A DNA stretch of 64,000 nucleotides from assembly GCF_009671205.1 (NCBI RefSeq), contig NZ_CP045309.1, positions 1 to 64,000 of the forward strand, written 5' to 3'. The stretch's first letter is position 1; every line of letters begins with the position of its first letter. Under the pieces are notes generated by a model. That model searched no databases. It worked only from the letters and a program-made list of their open reading frames with translations, and had not been told where the DNA came from. The position numbers were made by a program, and so were the translations under genes. Shown piece by piece: positions 7,383-17,020 of this stretch. The stretch comes from Micromonospora terminaliae. Lineage in GTDB: Bacteria; Actinomycetota; Actinomycetes; Mycobacteriales; Micromonosporaceae.

Positions 7383-8669
7383 TCAGCTCGCGGGTACGAC
7401 GGTCACCGGAACGGCCGGGTCCCCGCCGGAGAGCTTCAGCCCCTCCCACGGGATGGAGATCAGGCACTGCCGCAGGTGCTCCCGGGACTCGTCGAGGGTG
7501 GGCAGCGCCACCGGCTCGCCCTCGACCACGAACGAGCGCTGGAGCAACCGGTCGTTGGGCTGCCGGTCCGGCACCCCCTGCGGCACGATGACCTCCTCGG
7601 TGGCGGTGCCGGTCGGCTTGTGCCGGCGCACGGCCACCTTCCGGCCGCCGATGGTGGCCTTGTGCTCGGAGCGCTTGACCACCGGCCGTCCCTCCACCTC
7701 GACCAGCTTGTAGACCAGGCCGGCGGTGGGGGCGCCCGAGCCGGTCACCACGGCGGTGCCCGCGCCGTACATGTCGACCGGCTCGGCGGCGAGCGAGGCG
7801 ATGGCGTACTCGTCGAGGTCCCCCGAGACGATGATCTTCGTTTCGGTGGCGCCGAGCGAGTCGAGCAGCTCCCGGGACTGCTGGGCGATCACCGCGAGGT
7901 CGCCCGAGTCGATCCGGACCGCGCGCAGGTCCGGCCCGGCCACCGCGATGGCGTTGCGGATGCCCTGGCTGATGTCGTAGGTGTCGACCAGCAGCGTGGT
8001 GTCCTTGCCCAGCGTGGCGACCTGCGAGGCGAACGCCGTCCGCTCGTCGTCGTGCAGCAGCGTGAACGCGTGCGCCGCGGTGCCGGCGGTGGGGATGCCG
8101 TAGCGCTGGCCGGCGGCCAGGTTGGAGGTGAAGCGGAACCCGGCCAGGTACGCGGCCCGGGCGGCGGCCACCGCGGCCTCCTCGTGCGCCCGGCGGGAGC
8201 CCATCTCGATCAGGGCCCGGCCGCGGGCGGCGGTGACCATCCGGGCCGCCGCGGCGGCCACCGCGCAGTCGTGGTTGAGCACCGACAGCACCAGCGTCTC
8301 CAGCACCACGCACTCGGCGAAGGTGCCGGAGACGGTGAGGATCGGGGAGCCGGGGAAGAACAGCTCGCCCTCGGCGTACCCGTCGATGTCGCCGGTGAAG
8401 CGGTAGTCGGCCAGCCACTGGGCGGCGCGGTCGTCCACCACGCCGGTGCGGCGCAGGAACTCGATCTCCTCGGGGTCGAACCGGAAGTCGCGGACCAGGT
8501 CGATCAGCCGGCCGGTGCCGGCGACCACGCCGTAGCGCCGGCCGGCCGGCAGCCGCCGGCTGAACACCTCGAAGACGCAGCTACGGTCGGCCGTGCCGTC
8601 CCGCAGGGCGGCGCTGACCATGGTCAGCTCGTAGTGGTCGGTCAGCAGCGCGGGGCGAAGGGTGCTCAC
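7383..8669 (-). CDS. pncB: Nicotinate phosphoribosyltransferase
   Basis: A 428-aa cytoplasmic enzyme making nicotinate mononucleotide from nicotinate and PRPP, coupled to ATP hydrolysis (Preiss-Handler step). It begins with the family signature ALLTDHYELTMV. Further conserved stretches are GSRRAHEEAA, the phosphate-binding VRIDSGDL region with SGDLDEYAI, and KRSEHKATIGGRK. It heads a two-gene salvage operon with pncA, so nicotinamide is deamidated and recaptured in two adjacent steps. It starts with GTG at 8669, 16 bp from the end of the LAL regulator gene on the same strand. Confidence 0.96.
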   Translation of the reverse strand: MSTLRPALLTDHYELTMVSAALRDGTADRSCVFEVFSRRLPAGRRYGVVAGTGRLIDLVRDFRFDPEEIEFLRRTGVVDDRAAQWLADYRFTGDIDGYAEGELFFPGSPILTVSGTFAECVVLETLVLSVLNHDCAVAAAAARMVTAARGRALIEMGSRRAHEEAAVAAARAAYLAGFRFTSNLAAGQRYGIPTAGTAAHAFTLLHDDERTAFASQVATLGKDTTLLVDTYDISQGIRNAIAVAGPDLRAVRIDSGDLAVIAQQSRELLDSLGATETKIIVSGDLDEYAIASLAAEPVDMYGAGTAVVTGSGAPTAGLVYKLVEVEGRPVVKRSEHKATIGGRKVAVRRHKPTGTATEEVIVPQGVPDRQPNDRLLQRSFVVEGEPVALPTLDESREHLRQCLISIPWEGLKLSGGDPAVPVTVVPAS

Positions 8670-8685
8670 CGCCTCAGCCTAGAGT

Positions 8686-11364
8686 TCAGGCCGGATTCCC
8701 GCCGTCGTGGCCCGGCATCGACCGCAGCGCGGCCCGCAGTTCCGTGCGGCCGGTCACACCGAGCTTGCTGTAGACCCGCTGGAGGTGGTTCTCCACCGTG
8801 CGGGTGGAGAGGAAGAGCCGCTCCGCGATGGTACGGCTGGTCACGCCGTCGGCGGCGAGCCGCGCGACCTCCCACTCCCGTTCGCTCAGGGTGGGGCGGA
8901 GCAGCCGCAGCGCCGGCGTGGCCACCTCGTCGCACCGGCGGAGCAGTTCGGCGAGGCGCTCCCGCGCCGGGGCGGTCGCGCCCGCCCGGACGCCGCGCAT
9001 CCGGTGCAGGGCCATCGCGGTCGCCTCGGCGGCGTAGACGATCAGCTCCCGGGCGGCGAAGCCGTCGGCAACGGCGAGCAGGTCGTCCGGGGAGCCGTCG
9101 ACGGCGGCCCGGGCGTACCGGGCCACGAGCGGCGGCAGCACCCCGTCGACCTGCTCGGAGAGCTCGGTGAGGCGCTGCGCCACGGTCCGCCGGCCGCCGT
9201 CGGTGCAGGTCGGCCCGACCGACGCGGTGGCCTGGTCGTAGCGGACCAGGTCGAGCAGGACCAGCAGCTCGTGGCCGGCCAGGCCGTCCTCGCGCAGCCG
9301 GTCGGCGAGCGCCGAGAGGTGCTTGGTGGCCGCCGGCAGGTCGCCCACCACCGCGTGCACCGCGCCGCGGGCCTGCTCCAGCCAGGGATAGAGCACCGCC
9401 ATCCCGGGCGCGTGGGTCCGGTCCGCCTCGGCCATCGCCTCCGTGGCGTGGGCGGCGTCCCCGCGCAGCGCCGCCGCCTGGGCGCGTTCGGCGTGCGCCA
9501 GGCCGGCGTAGACCCGGCTGGTGGCGAGCACGGCGCAGGCGCCCAGGCTGGTCTTCAGCGCCTCGTCGCCGCGCCCGCGCAGCCGCGCCGCGTACGCCTG
9601 CAGGATGGCCAGGTAGCCGGTGCCGAGCCGGAAGTCCCCGGCGCCGGCCAGGTCGGCGAACTCGTCGGCGACGATCGCGTCGATGCCGGCCAGGTCGCCG
9701 GAGAGCGCGAGCCGGGTGCCCCGGGCCAGCTCCATGGCGAGCTGGAGGTAGGGCATGTCGCCCCGCCAGTACGCCGCCTCGGCCTGCACCCGGGCGATCG
9801 CGGTGGCGCTGCGCCGGTACTGGCCCTGCGCGGCCTGGAGGTGCGCGAGGGTGCACCGGGCCAGCTCGCGGGCCGCCATCGGGGCCGCCGGCCGGTCGAG
9901 CACGGCCTGGGCCAGCCGGACCGCCGCGTCGGTGTCCAGCCGGTGCAGCCGCATGATCGCCTCGAAGGCGCGGACCCGGGCCCGGTCGGCGGGATCGGTC
10001 AGCTCGGCGGCCCGGGCCGCGATCTCCTCCACCGTGGACTCCCGGCTCAGCCCCCAGTAGCTGACCATGCCCCGGGCGGTCAGCCAGCGGCCGCGCCGCC
10101 GGTCGTCCTGGAGCGCCCCGGCCACCTGGTCGAGCACCGCGATCGCCTCGTCGGGCCGGTCGGCGAACATGAGGATGGTGGCGAGCAGCTCGGCCGCGTC
10201 CGAGCCGCCCTCGCCGTCCAGCGCCGCCCGGGCCAGCCGGGTGGCCAGCGGCACGTCGTAGCGGCCGAAGGCCTGGGCGGCCGCGTCGAGCAGCAGGGCT
10301 GGGTCCTGCGCGGTGCCCGAGTCGAGCCGCCAGACGGCGACCCGCAGCAGGTCGTCGCGGCGCCGCTTGCCGACCCGTTCGAGCAGGCCGGCCAGGGTGG
10401 CCTGGAGCCGGCGGGTGCGGCTGACCGGGCACTGCCGGCGCATCACCTCGCCGTAGAGCGGATGGGCGAGGCGGACGTTCAGCCGCCGGTCGTCGTGCAC
10501 CATCGAGATGAGGCCGCGCTCCTCGGCGGTCTCCACGTCGGCCGGGTCGACGGCCTGCTCCAGCAGGTGCAGGCCGAGCGGCTCGCCGAACGCCACCAGC
10601 TCGACCACCGCGCGCACGCCGGGTGTCAGCTGGCCGATGCGGGTGTCGATCAGATCGGTGAGGCTGGGCGCCAGTTCCAGCCGGCCGGTCCACTTCCAGA
10701 TCCCGTACGTCTTGCTCAGCTCGTCGCCGCCGGACGCGGCGAGCACCAGTTCGCGCAGCAGCAGCGGGTTGCCGGCGGAGAGCCGGTGCAGCCGCTCGGA
10801 CGAGCCGGCGTCGACCGGCCCACCCAGGATGGCGGCGAGCAGCCCGGTGGTGTCGCTCTGGCCGAGCGGCTCCAGCTCGACGAGGTCGACCAGGTCGTCG
10901 GTCCACAGGGCACGGATCGGCAGCGGGATCTGCTCACCGTTGCGCAGCGTGCCGAGCACCGTGGCGTTCTCGGAGCGGGCGATGAGGTGCACGAGCGCCG
11001 CCGACGGCGGGTCGAGCAGGTGCGCGTCGTCGATCGCCAGCACGATCGGCCGGCCGGCGGCCTCCTCCTGGAGCACGTCGACCGCCCAGCGCAGGATGCC
11101 GGCGGGGGAGAGGCCCTGCGGCTGCGTGGCCGGCAGCACCTGGACCAGCCCGCCGAACGGCAGGGCGGCGGTCGTGGCGCTGGCCGCCACCGACCAGACC
11201 GCGTAGCGGTCGGTGGGAAGGGCGGCCACCCCCTCGCGCAGGAGCCGGCTCTTGCCCACCCCGGCGCTGCCGCTGAAGAGCAGCCCGCGTCCGTCCGGAC
11301 CACCGACCGCCGACAACAGACGGTTGAGTTCATCCGTGCGGCCGACGAAGTCCCACCGACTCAT
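8686..11364 (-). CDS. LAL-type LuxR transcriptional regulator with AAA ATPase domain
   Basis: An 892-aa large ATP-binding LuxR (LAL, MalT-like) regulator. Residues about 6-200 are an AAA-type module with Walker A (SGSAGVGKSRLL, 31-42) and Walker B (VLAIDDAHLLD, about 107). A long helical repeat region fills the middle, probably the ligand-sensing TPR-like part. The last 60 residues are a LuxR helix-turn-helix (LSEREWEVARLAADG, then RTVENHLQRVYSKLGV). Start choice: ATG 11364 gives MSRWDFVGRTDEL at the beginning of the ATPase module. A -10-like TATGCT ends 6 nt upstream of it. Longer in-frame starts run into the divergent promoter. Family members are ATP-dependent activators; the target is unknown but the divergent gene at 11558 is the obvious candidate. 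Confidence 0.93.
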   Translation of the reverse strand: MSRWDFVGRTDELNRLLSAVGGPDGRGLLFSGSAGVGKSRLLREGVAALPTDRYAVWSVAASATTAALPFGGLVQVLPATQPQGLSPAGILRWAVDVLQEEAAGRPIVLAIDDAHLLDPPSAALVHLIARSENATVLGTLRNGEQIPLPIRALWTDDLVDLVELEPLGQSDTTGLLAAILGGPVDAGSSERLHRLSAGNPLLLRELVLAASGGDELSKTYGIWKWTGRLELAPSLTDLIDTRIGQLTPGVRAVVELVAFGEPLGLHLLEQAVDPADVETAEERGLISMVHDDRRLNVRLAHPLYGEVMRRQCPVSRTRRLQATLAGLLERVGKRRRDDLLRVAVWRLDSGTAQDPALLLDAAAQAFGRYDVPLATRLARAALDGEGGSDAAELLATILMFADRPDEAIAVLDQVAGALQDDRRRGRWLTARGMVSYWGLSRESTVEEIAARAAELTDPADRARVRAFEAIMRLHRLDTDAAVRLAQAVLDRPAAPMAARELARCTLAHLQAAQGQYRRSATAIARVQAEAAYWRGDMPYLQLAMELARGTRLALSGDLAGIDAIVADEFADLAGAGDFRLGTGYLAILQAYAARLRGRGDEALKTSLGACAVLATSRVYAGLAHAERAQAAALRGDAAHATEAMAEADRTHAPGMAVLYPWLEQARGAVHAVVGDLPAATKHLSALADRLREDGLAGHELLVLLDLVRYDQATASVGPTCTDGGRRTVAQRLTELSEQVDGVLPPLVARYARAAVDGSPDDLLAVADGFAARELIVYAAEATAMALHRMRGVRAGATAPARERLAELLRRCDEVATPALRLLRPTLSEREWEVARLAADGVTSRTIAERLFLSTRTVENHLQRVYSKLGVTGRTELRAALRSMPGHDGGNPA

Positions 11365-11420
11365 CGGTGCAGCATATCGATGGTGTTCCGTCCGCAGGTA
11401 CATCGTCACGCAGCGAAGTT

Positions 11421-11440
11421 GAGTAATCTGTCGATTACTC
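11421..11440. promoter_or_regulatory. Perfect 8-bp palindrome in the LAL/P-loop divergent promoter
   Basis: GAGTAATC (11421-11428) and GATTACTC (11433-11440) form a perfect inverted repeat around TGTC. A third GAGTA element follows at 11443-11447. It is the most AT-rich part of the region and lies 57 bp from the LAL start and 118 bp from the divergent gene, as expected for a dimeric regulator's operator. Confidence 0.6.
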
Positions 11441-11557
11441 GTGAGTATCGGATGTGTTCGGTGTCGGATCCGCGACAGCCGTAGGCTTCCAACGTCCCCT
11501 CTGACCAGGGAACTTCCACGCGACCGACCGCAACCGGTCGCCCTACTGGGAGGCCTG

Positions 11558-13123
11558 ATGAAGCCAGGTCCACTCCCCTCGGTCGACGTGCCCGCTCCAG
11601 GCGGGTCGGCCGAGTCGCCCCGGTGCGCGTCGCTGCCGACCCGGCTCGGTGTGACCGAGCCGGGGCCGGACGAGCCGCTGGGCGTCGTGGTGACCGGCCC
11701 GGCCGGCGCCGGCCGCCGCGAGCTGCTCGCCGGCCTGCTCGGCCTGGACCCCGGGATGCTCGCCGTGCCGGCCGGCAGCCACCTGCTCGTCCACCACGCC
11801 AAGGTGCCGACCCGGGCCGCCTACGTGCCGGGCTACCGCCAGCCGCACTCCTACGGCGCCGACCCGCTCGCGGCCGGTCCGGCGCTGGCCCGCCCGCCGC
11901 GCCGGGTGGTGCTGAGCCTGCCGGATCCGCTGCTGCGCCACTTCGCCGTGCTCGACACGCCGGACAGCGGCACCCTCGGCGTGGCCGGCGGCCGGGTGCT
12001 GCTCGACGCGGCCGGACGGGCCGGGGCCCTGCTCTTCGTGATCTCCGCCGACCAGGCGTTCAGCGCGGCCGAGCTGCACCTGCTCGCCGAGGTGGCGCGC
12101 ACCCGGGTCGAGGTGTTCTTCGCCGTCACCCCCGGCGTGGCCGGTTGGGCGGCGCCGGCGGACGGCACGACGACGGAGGACACGGGGGCGTCCGGGTCGT
12201 CGGCCGGCCGGTCCGGCCCGCCCGGCCCCGCCGCCCGCCGCTACGACGCGGTCGAGGTCTCCGTCGCGGCGCACCGGGCCGCGCTGCTGGCGGCGGTGCC
12301 CGCGCTCGCCCAGGCCCGCTGGTTCCCGGCCCGCCAGGGCGAGCACTCGGTGCTGCGCCGCGCGCTGGTCGGCTGGGCCGCCGACGAGGGGCTGCGGCGC
12401 GCCAGCTCCCGCCCGCCCGAGCCGCCCGGCGCGCACGGCCGGGTGCCCGTGGTGGCCGGCACCGAGCCGGCCGACCTCACCGAGCGGATCAACCGTCAGG
12501 CCCGCTCCTGCGCCCAGCGGATCCGCCAGCACCTCGCCCTGGAGCTGGCCAACATCCACCTCCGGGTGGTGCAGGAGATCGTCTTCGGGGTGGGCTGCGC
12601 CGGCCTGCCCCAGCTGCTCGACCGCGAGATGGAGGCGCTGTCGCTGCTCGCCACCGCGCAGTGCGACGAGGCGGTCCGGGGCATCGTCGACGACGCGGCC
12701 GCCCAGGTCTTCGGCGCGCCGCTGGCCGACGGGGTGCGCCGGCGGATCGTGCACGCCGTCCGCTGGGGTCTGGCCGACCACCCGGACGGCCGTGAGCTGG
12801 ACCGCGTGCTCCTCGTCACCAGCACCGCCGGGGTGGCCGGGCTGGCCGGTGCCGGCGCGCTCGACGCACTGGCCGGCTACCCGCGCGCGGAGCGCGACGA
12901 GGCGCTGCCGCCCGTCGGAGTGGCTCTCAACGGCGGGTGCTGGCAGCACTGGCGGGTGCCCGGCAACGCCGACCCGAACGTGGCCCGCTCGTGGGCGCAG
13001 CGGGCGCTGCGCGAGGTCGAGCTGGAGCTGTCCCGCCAGGTGTCCCGTCGCTTCGAGGTGATCCACCTCTCGCTCGCCGCGGTCCTCACCGATGCTGTCG
13101 ACCACGGCATCCTGCTCGCCTGA
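11558..13123 (+). CDS. P-loop/dynamin-like NTPase-related protein, degenerate Walker A
   Basis: A 521-aa protein of unknown function. Residues 43-60 ([17 protein letters not shown]) look like a Walker A loop, but the invariant Lys and Ser/Thr are replaced by R53-R54. A strand ending in [10 protein letters not shown] (about 130-140) resembles the G3 DxxG of large GTPases, and [16 protein letters not shown] follows it as in dynamin/IniA-type proteins. The C-terminal half is helical with many Arg/Glu heptads. Nucleotide binding is therefore doubtful. ATG 11558 is chosen because GGGAGG lies 4-9 nt upstream. It is divergent from the LAL regulator over a palindromic operator. A hairpin (13145-13170) terminates it. 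Confidence 0.75.
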   Translation: MKPGPLPSVDVPAPGGSAESPRCASLPTRLGVTEPGPDEPLGVVVTGPAGAGRRELLAGLLGLDPGMLAVPAGSHLLVHHAKVPTRAAYVPGYRQPHSYGADPLAAGPALARPPRRVVLSLPDPLLRHFAVLDTPDSGTLGVAGGRVLLDAAGRAGALLFVISADQAFSAAELHLLAEVARTRVEVFFAVTPGVAGWAAPADGTTTEDTGASGSSAGRSGPPGPAARRYDAVEVSVAAHRAALLAAVPALAQARWFPARQGEHSVLRRALVGWAADEGLRRASSRPPEPPGAHGRVPVVAGTEPADLTERINRQARSCAQRIRQHLALELANIHLRVVQEIVFGVGCAGLPQLLDREMEALSLLATAQCDEAVRGIVDDAAAQVFGAPLADGVRRRIVHAVRWGLADHPDGRELDRVLLVTSTAGVAGLAGAGALDALAGYPRAERDEALPPVGVALNGGCWQHWRVPGNADPNVARSWAQRALREVELELSRQVSRRFEVIHLSLAAVLTDAVDHGILLA

Positions 13124-13144
13124 GCTCGGGGGCGCCGCCCCGCC

Positions 13145-13170
13145 GCCGGGCCCGCCGCACGGGGCCCGGC
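13145..13170 (+). terminator. Hairpin terminator
   Basis: GCCGGGCCC (13145-13153) pairs perfectly with GGGCCCGGC (13162-13170) around an 8-nt loop, 21 bp after the P-loop-like gene and before clpS. Confidence 0.6.
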
Positions 13171-13238
13171 CGGGTGATCCCGACCGCCGCGCCGTTCCGG
13201 TTCATCGGTTCCCCGGATCCGGTGGCACGATGGGGGGC

Positions 13239-13529
13239 ATGGCGGCTCCACAGGTTGCGCCGGTCGAGACGCCGGACACCGAAGAGGTGCCGGTCTCCGA
13301 CCGGCCGTGGGTGACCATCGTCTGGGACGATCCGGTCAACCTCATGACGTACGTGACCTGGGTGTTCCAGAAGCTCTTCGGATACAGCCGGGAGAAGGCC
13401 GAGCAGCTCATGCTGGATGTGCACCACAAGGGCAAGGCGGTCGTCTCCAGCGGCGCCCGGGAGCGGATGGAGCACGACGCGTCGCAGCTGCATGCGTACG
13501 GCCTCTGGGCGACGGTGGATCGGTCATGA
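13239..13529 (+). CDS. clpS: ATP-dependent Clp protease adaptor ClpS
   Basis: A 96-aa cytoplasmic adaptor that delivers N-end-rule substrates to the Clp protease. The family core is clear: [20 protein letters not shown], then [20 protein letters not shown], then HAYGLWATV. The W-D-D-P-V-N and M-x-x-V-H-x-x-G segments form the N-degron pocket and Clp-binding face. The acidic, disordered first 25 residues are typical. Start ambiguity: ATG 13230 would add three residues; 13239 gives the usual actinobacterial MAAP beginning. The stop codon overlaps the next gene by ATGA, as expected for coupled translation. Order clpS-DUF2017-mec-cysO-cysM matches the mycobacterial locus. Confidence 0.95.
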   Translation: MAAPQVAPVETPDTEEVPVSDRPWVTIVWDDPVNLMTYVTWVFQKLFGYSREKAEQLMLDVHHKGKAVVSSGARERMEHDASQLHAYGLWATVDRS

Positions 13530-14029
13530 GCATGTTCCGCCGCCAGGGCGACCGCTACGTGGCCATCTTCGCGGTGGACGAGGCGCGGGTGCTGCGCAAG
13601 GTCGCCTCCGAGGTGGTCGGCCTGCTCACCGACGGCTTCGACCACGGCGACCCGGTGGTCGGCCGGCTCTTCCCCGAGGTCTACCCGGACGACGCGGCGG
13701 GCAGCGCGGAGTTCCGCCGCTACACCGAGGGCGACCTCAAGACCGCCAAGATCGACCAGGCCGGGGCGATCCTCGCCGCGCTGCCGGACGGCGAGGGCGG
13801 CGGCGAGGTGCGGCTCGACGCGGAGGCGGCCGAGGCGTGGTTGCGCGCGCTCAACGACGCCCGGCTGGCCATGGGGGTCCGGCTGGAGATCAAGGACGGC
13901 ACCGACCTGGGCGAGGAGCTCGACGACGCGGTCGCCGAGGACCCCACCTCCTCCCGGGTGTTCCAACTGTCGGTCTACGCGTACCTGGGGTATCTGCAGG
14001 AATCCCTGCTCAACGCCCTGATCGAGTGA
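13526..14029 (+). CDS. DUF2017 family protein
   Basis: A 167-aa soluble protein resembling the DUF2017 protein encoded next to clpS across actinobacteria (Rv1332-like position in mycobacteria). It starts [20 protein letters not shown] and has acidic central helices. Near the end are [16 protein letters not shown] and [16 protein letters not shown]. No catalytic motif is visible and its function is not established. The ATG overlaps the clpS stop (ATGA), so the pair is probably translated together and may act in the same proteolytic pathway (inference). An alternative ATG two codons later (13532) is possible. Confidence 0.85.
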   Translation: MSMFRRQGDRYVAIFAVDEARVLRKVASEVVGLLTDGFDHGDPVVGRLFPEVYPDDAAGSAEFRRYTEGDLKTAKIDQAGAILAALPDGEGGGEVRLDAEAAEAWLRALNDARLAMGVRLEIKDGTDLGEELDDAVAEDPTSSRVFQLSVYAYLGYLQESLLNALIE

Positions 14030-14071
14030 GCCGTGACGGCCGCCACCTCGCGGGCCGGGACGGCCAGGGGC

Positions 14072-14077
14072 TAGGCT
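14072..14077 (+). promoter_or_regulatory. -10 element of a leaderless mec promoter
   Basis: TAGGCT ends 7 nt before the GTG of mec, and no Shine-Dalgarno is present. Transcription would start at or next to the GTG. No convincing -35 hexamer is visible. It suggests the cysteine genes have their own promoter within the clpS string. Confidence 0.5.
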
Positions 14078-14084
14078 TGGCGGC

Positions 14085-14570
14085 GTGCTGAGCATCGACC
14101 GGTCGATCATCGACGCGATCGTGGCCCACGCGCGTCGGGACCACCCGGACGAGGCGTGCGGCGTGGTCGCCGGTCCCGTCGGCAGCGACACCCCGACCCG
14201 GCACATCCCCATGGACAACGCCGCCCGCTCCATGACCTTCTACGAGTTCGACTCGATGGAGCAGCTGCGGGTGTGGCGGGAGATGGACGACCGCGACGAG
14301 GAGCCGGTCGTCATCTACCACTCGCACACCGCGACGGAGGCCTACCCGTCCCGCACGGACGTCTCCTTCGCCGGGGAGCCGGGGGCGCACTACCTGCTCG
14401 TCTCGACCCGCGAGCCCGACACCGAGGAGATCCGCTCCTTCCGGATCGTCGACGGCGTGGTCACCGAGGAGCCGGTCGAGATCGTGGCTGCCGTGGACCC
14501 GCACGCCGTCCAGTCCTACATGTTCGGGCAGAGCCCGGCGACGGTCGACTACGAGTGTTCCGACCGCTGA
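14085..14570 (+). CDS. mec: Mec/JAMM metalloprotease (CysO-cysteine peptidase)
   Basis: A 161-aa M67-family zinc peptidase. The JAMM motif is complete: the Glu in HPDEACGVV, then HSHTATEAYPSRTD with its two His, Ser and Asp. In the mycobacterial pathway it releases cysteine from the CysO-Cys adduct made by CysM. It is the first gene of mec-cysO-cysM, which supports that role. Here it may also have to trim the C-terminal extension of CysO, as the related JAMM protease QbsD does for its sulfur carrier (inference by analogy). The GTG start lies 7 nt after a -10-like TAGGCT. Confidence 0.93.
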   Translation: MLSIDRSIIDAIVAHARRDHPDEACGVVAGPVGSDTPTRHIPMDNAARSMTFYEFDSMEQLRVWREMDDRDEEPVVIYHSHTATEAYPSRTDVSFAGEPGAHYLLVSTREPDTEEIRSFRIVDGVVTEEPVEIVAAVDPHAVQSYMFGQSPATVDYECSDR

Positions 14571-14621
14571 CCCTCCAGCGCCGGCACACCCTTTCTCTTC
14601 CCGTCACCTGGCACGACCTGA

Positions 14622-15986
<1,365 letters not shown>

Positions 15987-15992
15987 CGGCGC

Positions 15993-16037
15993 GACGGTCG
16001 GTCCGGTCCCCGCACGTCGCGGGACGGACCGACCGTC
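15993..16037 (+). terminator. cysM terminator hairpin
   Basis: GACGGTCGGTCCG (15993-16005) and its exact complement at 16025-16037 form a 13-bp stem; the loop is 19 nt and itself partly self-complementary. It begins 7 bp after the cysM stop and marks the end of the mec-cysO-cysM unit. Confidence 0.75.
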
Positions 16038-16118
16038 ACCGCCCGGGACCGGACGCGTGCGGGTGTCACGTTGATGACAACTTCCGGCAGATGATTCTTG
16101 CCCGACCGGGCCGACGCG

Positions 16119-16124
16119 TAGGCT
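16119..16124 (+). promoter_or_regulatory. -10 element before the small upstream ORF
   Basis: TAGGCT ends 7 nt before the GTG of the 29-codon frame at 16132. It is identical to the -10 in front of mec. A TTCTTG 18 bp upstream could be a weak -35. Confidence 0.45.
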
Positions 16125-16131
16125 GCGCAGC

Positions 16132-16221
16132 GTGGCGAACGCGTCGGTAGAGATCATCGGCGGGGCGACCGCCGGCGTGTCGACTACCAAGCGTGAGATC
16201 GAGGCGACCGGATGCGATTGA
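16132..16221 (+). CDS. Small leaderless ORF overlapping the hydrolase start
   Basis: A 29-residue frame starting at GTG (VANASVEIIGGATAG...), ending Cys-Asp-stop. Its last codons overlap the ATG of the next gene (16212), so ribosomes finishing here would be next to that start. The -10-like TAGGCT sits 7 nt upstream, so the GTG would be the first base of the mRNA. It could be a leader peptide that couples or attenuates translation of the hydrolase. It has only one Cys, unlike the polycysteine leader peptides known from mycobacteria. Expression is unproven. Confidence 0.35.
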   Translation: MANASVEIIGGATAGVSTTKREIEATGCD

Positions 16222-16958
16222 CCGTCCTCGGCTGCGCGGGCAGTTTTCCCGGGCCCGAGTCTCCCTGCTCCGCCTACCTCATGGAGGCCGACGGCTTCCG
16301 GCTCCTGATCGACTTCGGGGTCGGTTCGCTCTCCACGCTCCAGCGCTACGTCGGGCTGCACGCCCCCGACGCCATCCTCCTCACCCACCTGCACTGCGAC
16401 CACATGTTCGACGCGGTGTCCTACGTGGTGGTGCGCCGGTACGCCCCGGACGGCCCCTACCCGCCCCTGCCGATGTACGCCCCGTCCGGCGCGCCGGACC
16501 GGATCGCCAGCGCGTACGGGCAGGAGGAGGGCTCGGTGGAGGACGTCTACCAGTTCTACGGCCTCCAGCCGGGCACCTTCCCGATCGGGCCGTTCACCGT
16601 GACCGTCGACCGGATGAACCACCCGGTCGAGACGTACGGGGTGCGGCTGGAGCACGGCGGGCGGGTGTTCTGCTACTCGGCGGACACCGCCCCCTGCGAC
16701 GCGCTGCTGCGCCTGGCCCAGGACGCCGACGTCTTCCTCTGCGAGGCCAGCTACATGGACGGCGTGGAGAACCCGCCGGACCTGCACCTGACCGGCCGGG
16801 AGGCCGGCGAGGCGGCCACCAAGGCGGGGGTGGGCCGGCTGCTGCTCACCCACCTCGTCCCCGCCTGGGGCAGCGAGTCGCACACCGTGGAGTCGGCGGC
16901 CGGCGCGTACAGCGGACCGCTCGAGGTGGTCCGCGCCGGCGCCTCCTACGAGGTCTGA
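16212..16958 (+). CDS. MBL-fold phosphodiesterase-like hydrolase (Rv1339 type)
   Basis: A 248-aa metallo-beta-lactamase-fold enzyme. The metal motif HxHxDH is H59-x-H61-x-D63-H64 (LLTHLHCDHM), with further ligands in DRMNHPVET and YSADTA and a late THLVPAW. The nearest characterised relative by synteny is mycobacterial Rv1339, reported as an atypical class II cyclic-nucleotide phosphodiesterase. RNase Z-like activity is the other family option. It lies between cysM and rph as in mycobacteria, but the rhomboid and murI genes usually found before it are absent. A short leaderless ORF overlaps its start. Confidence 0.85.
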   Translation: MRLTVLGCAGSFPGPESPCSAYLMEADGFRLLIDFGVGSLSTLQRYVGLHAPDAILLTHLHCDHMFDAVSYVVVRRYAPDGPYPPLPMYAPSGAPDRIASAYGQEEGSVEDVYQFYGLQPGTFPIGPFTVTVDRMNHPVETYGVRLEHGGRVFCYSADTAPCDALLRLAQDADVFLCEASYMDGVENPPDLHLTGREAGEAATKAGVGRLLLTHLVPAWGSESHTVESAAGAYSGPLEVVRAGASYEV

Positions 16959-16975
16959 CCCCTGTCCGGAGCAGG

Positions 16976-17012
16976 CCCGAGGGGGCGTCCCCGGCCGGAA
17001 CGCCCCCTCGGG
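16976..17012. terminator. Bidirectional terminator
   Basis: CCCGAGGGGGCGT (16976-16988) pairs perfectly with its complement at 17000-17012 over 13 bp, with an 11-nt loop. It separates the MBL hydrolase from the convergent M36 peptidase. Confidence 0.8.
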
Positions 17013-17020
17013 TGGTGGTG

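Noticed and set aside
8686..11802. Longer LAL regulator starting at 11802 or 11403
   Set aside because: The extra N-terminus is Pro/Ser/Arg-rich shadow of the divergent gene; the ATPase module begins at 11364 and has a -10 signal 6 nt upstream.
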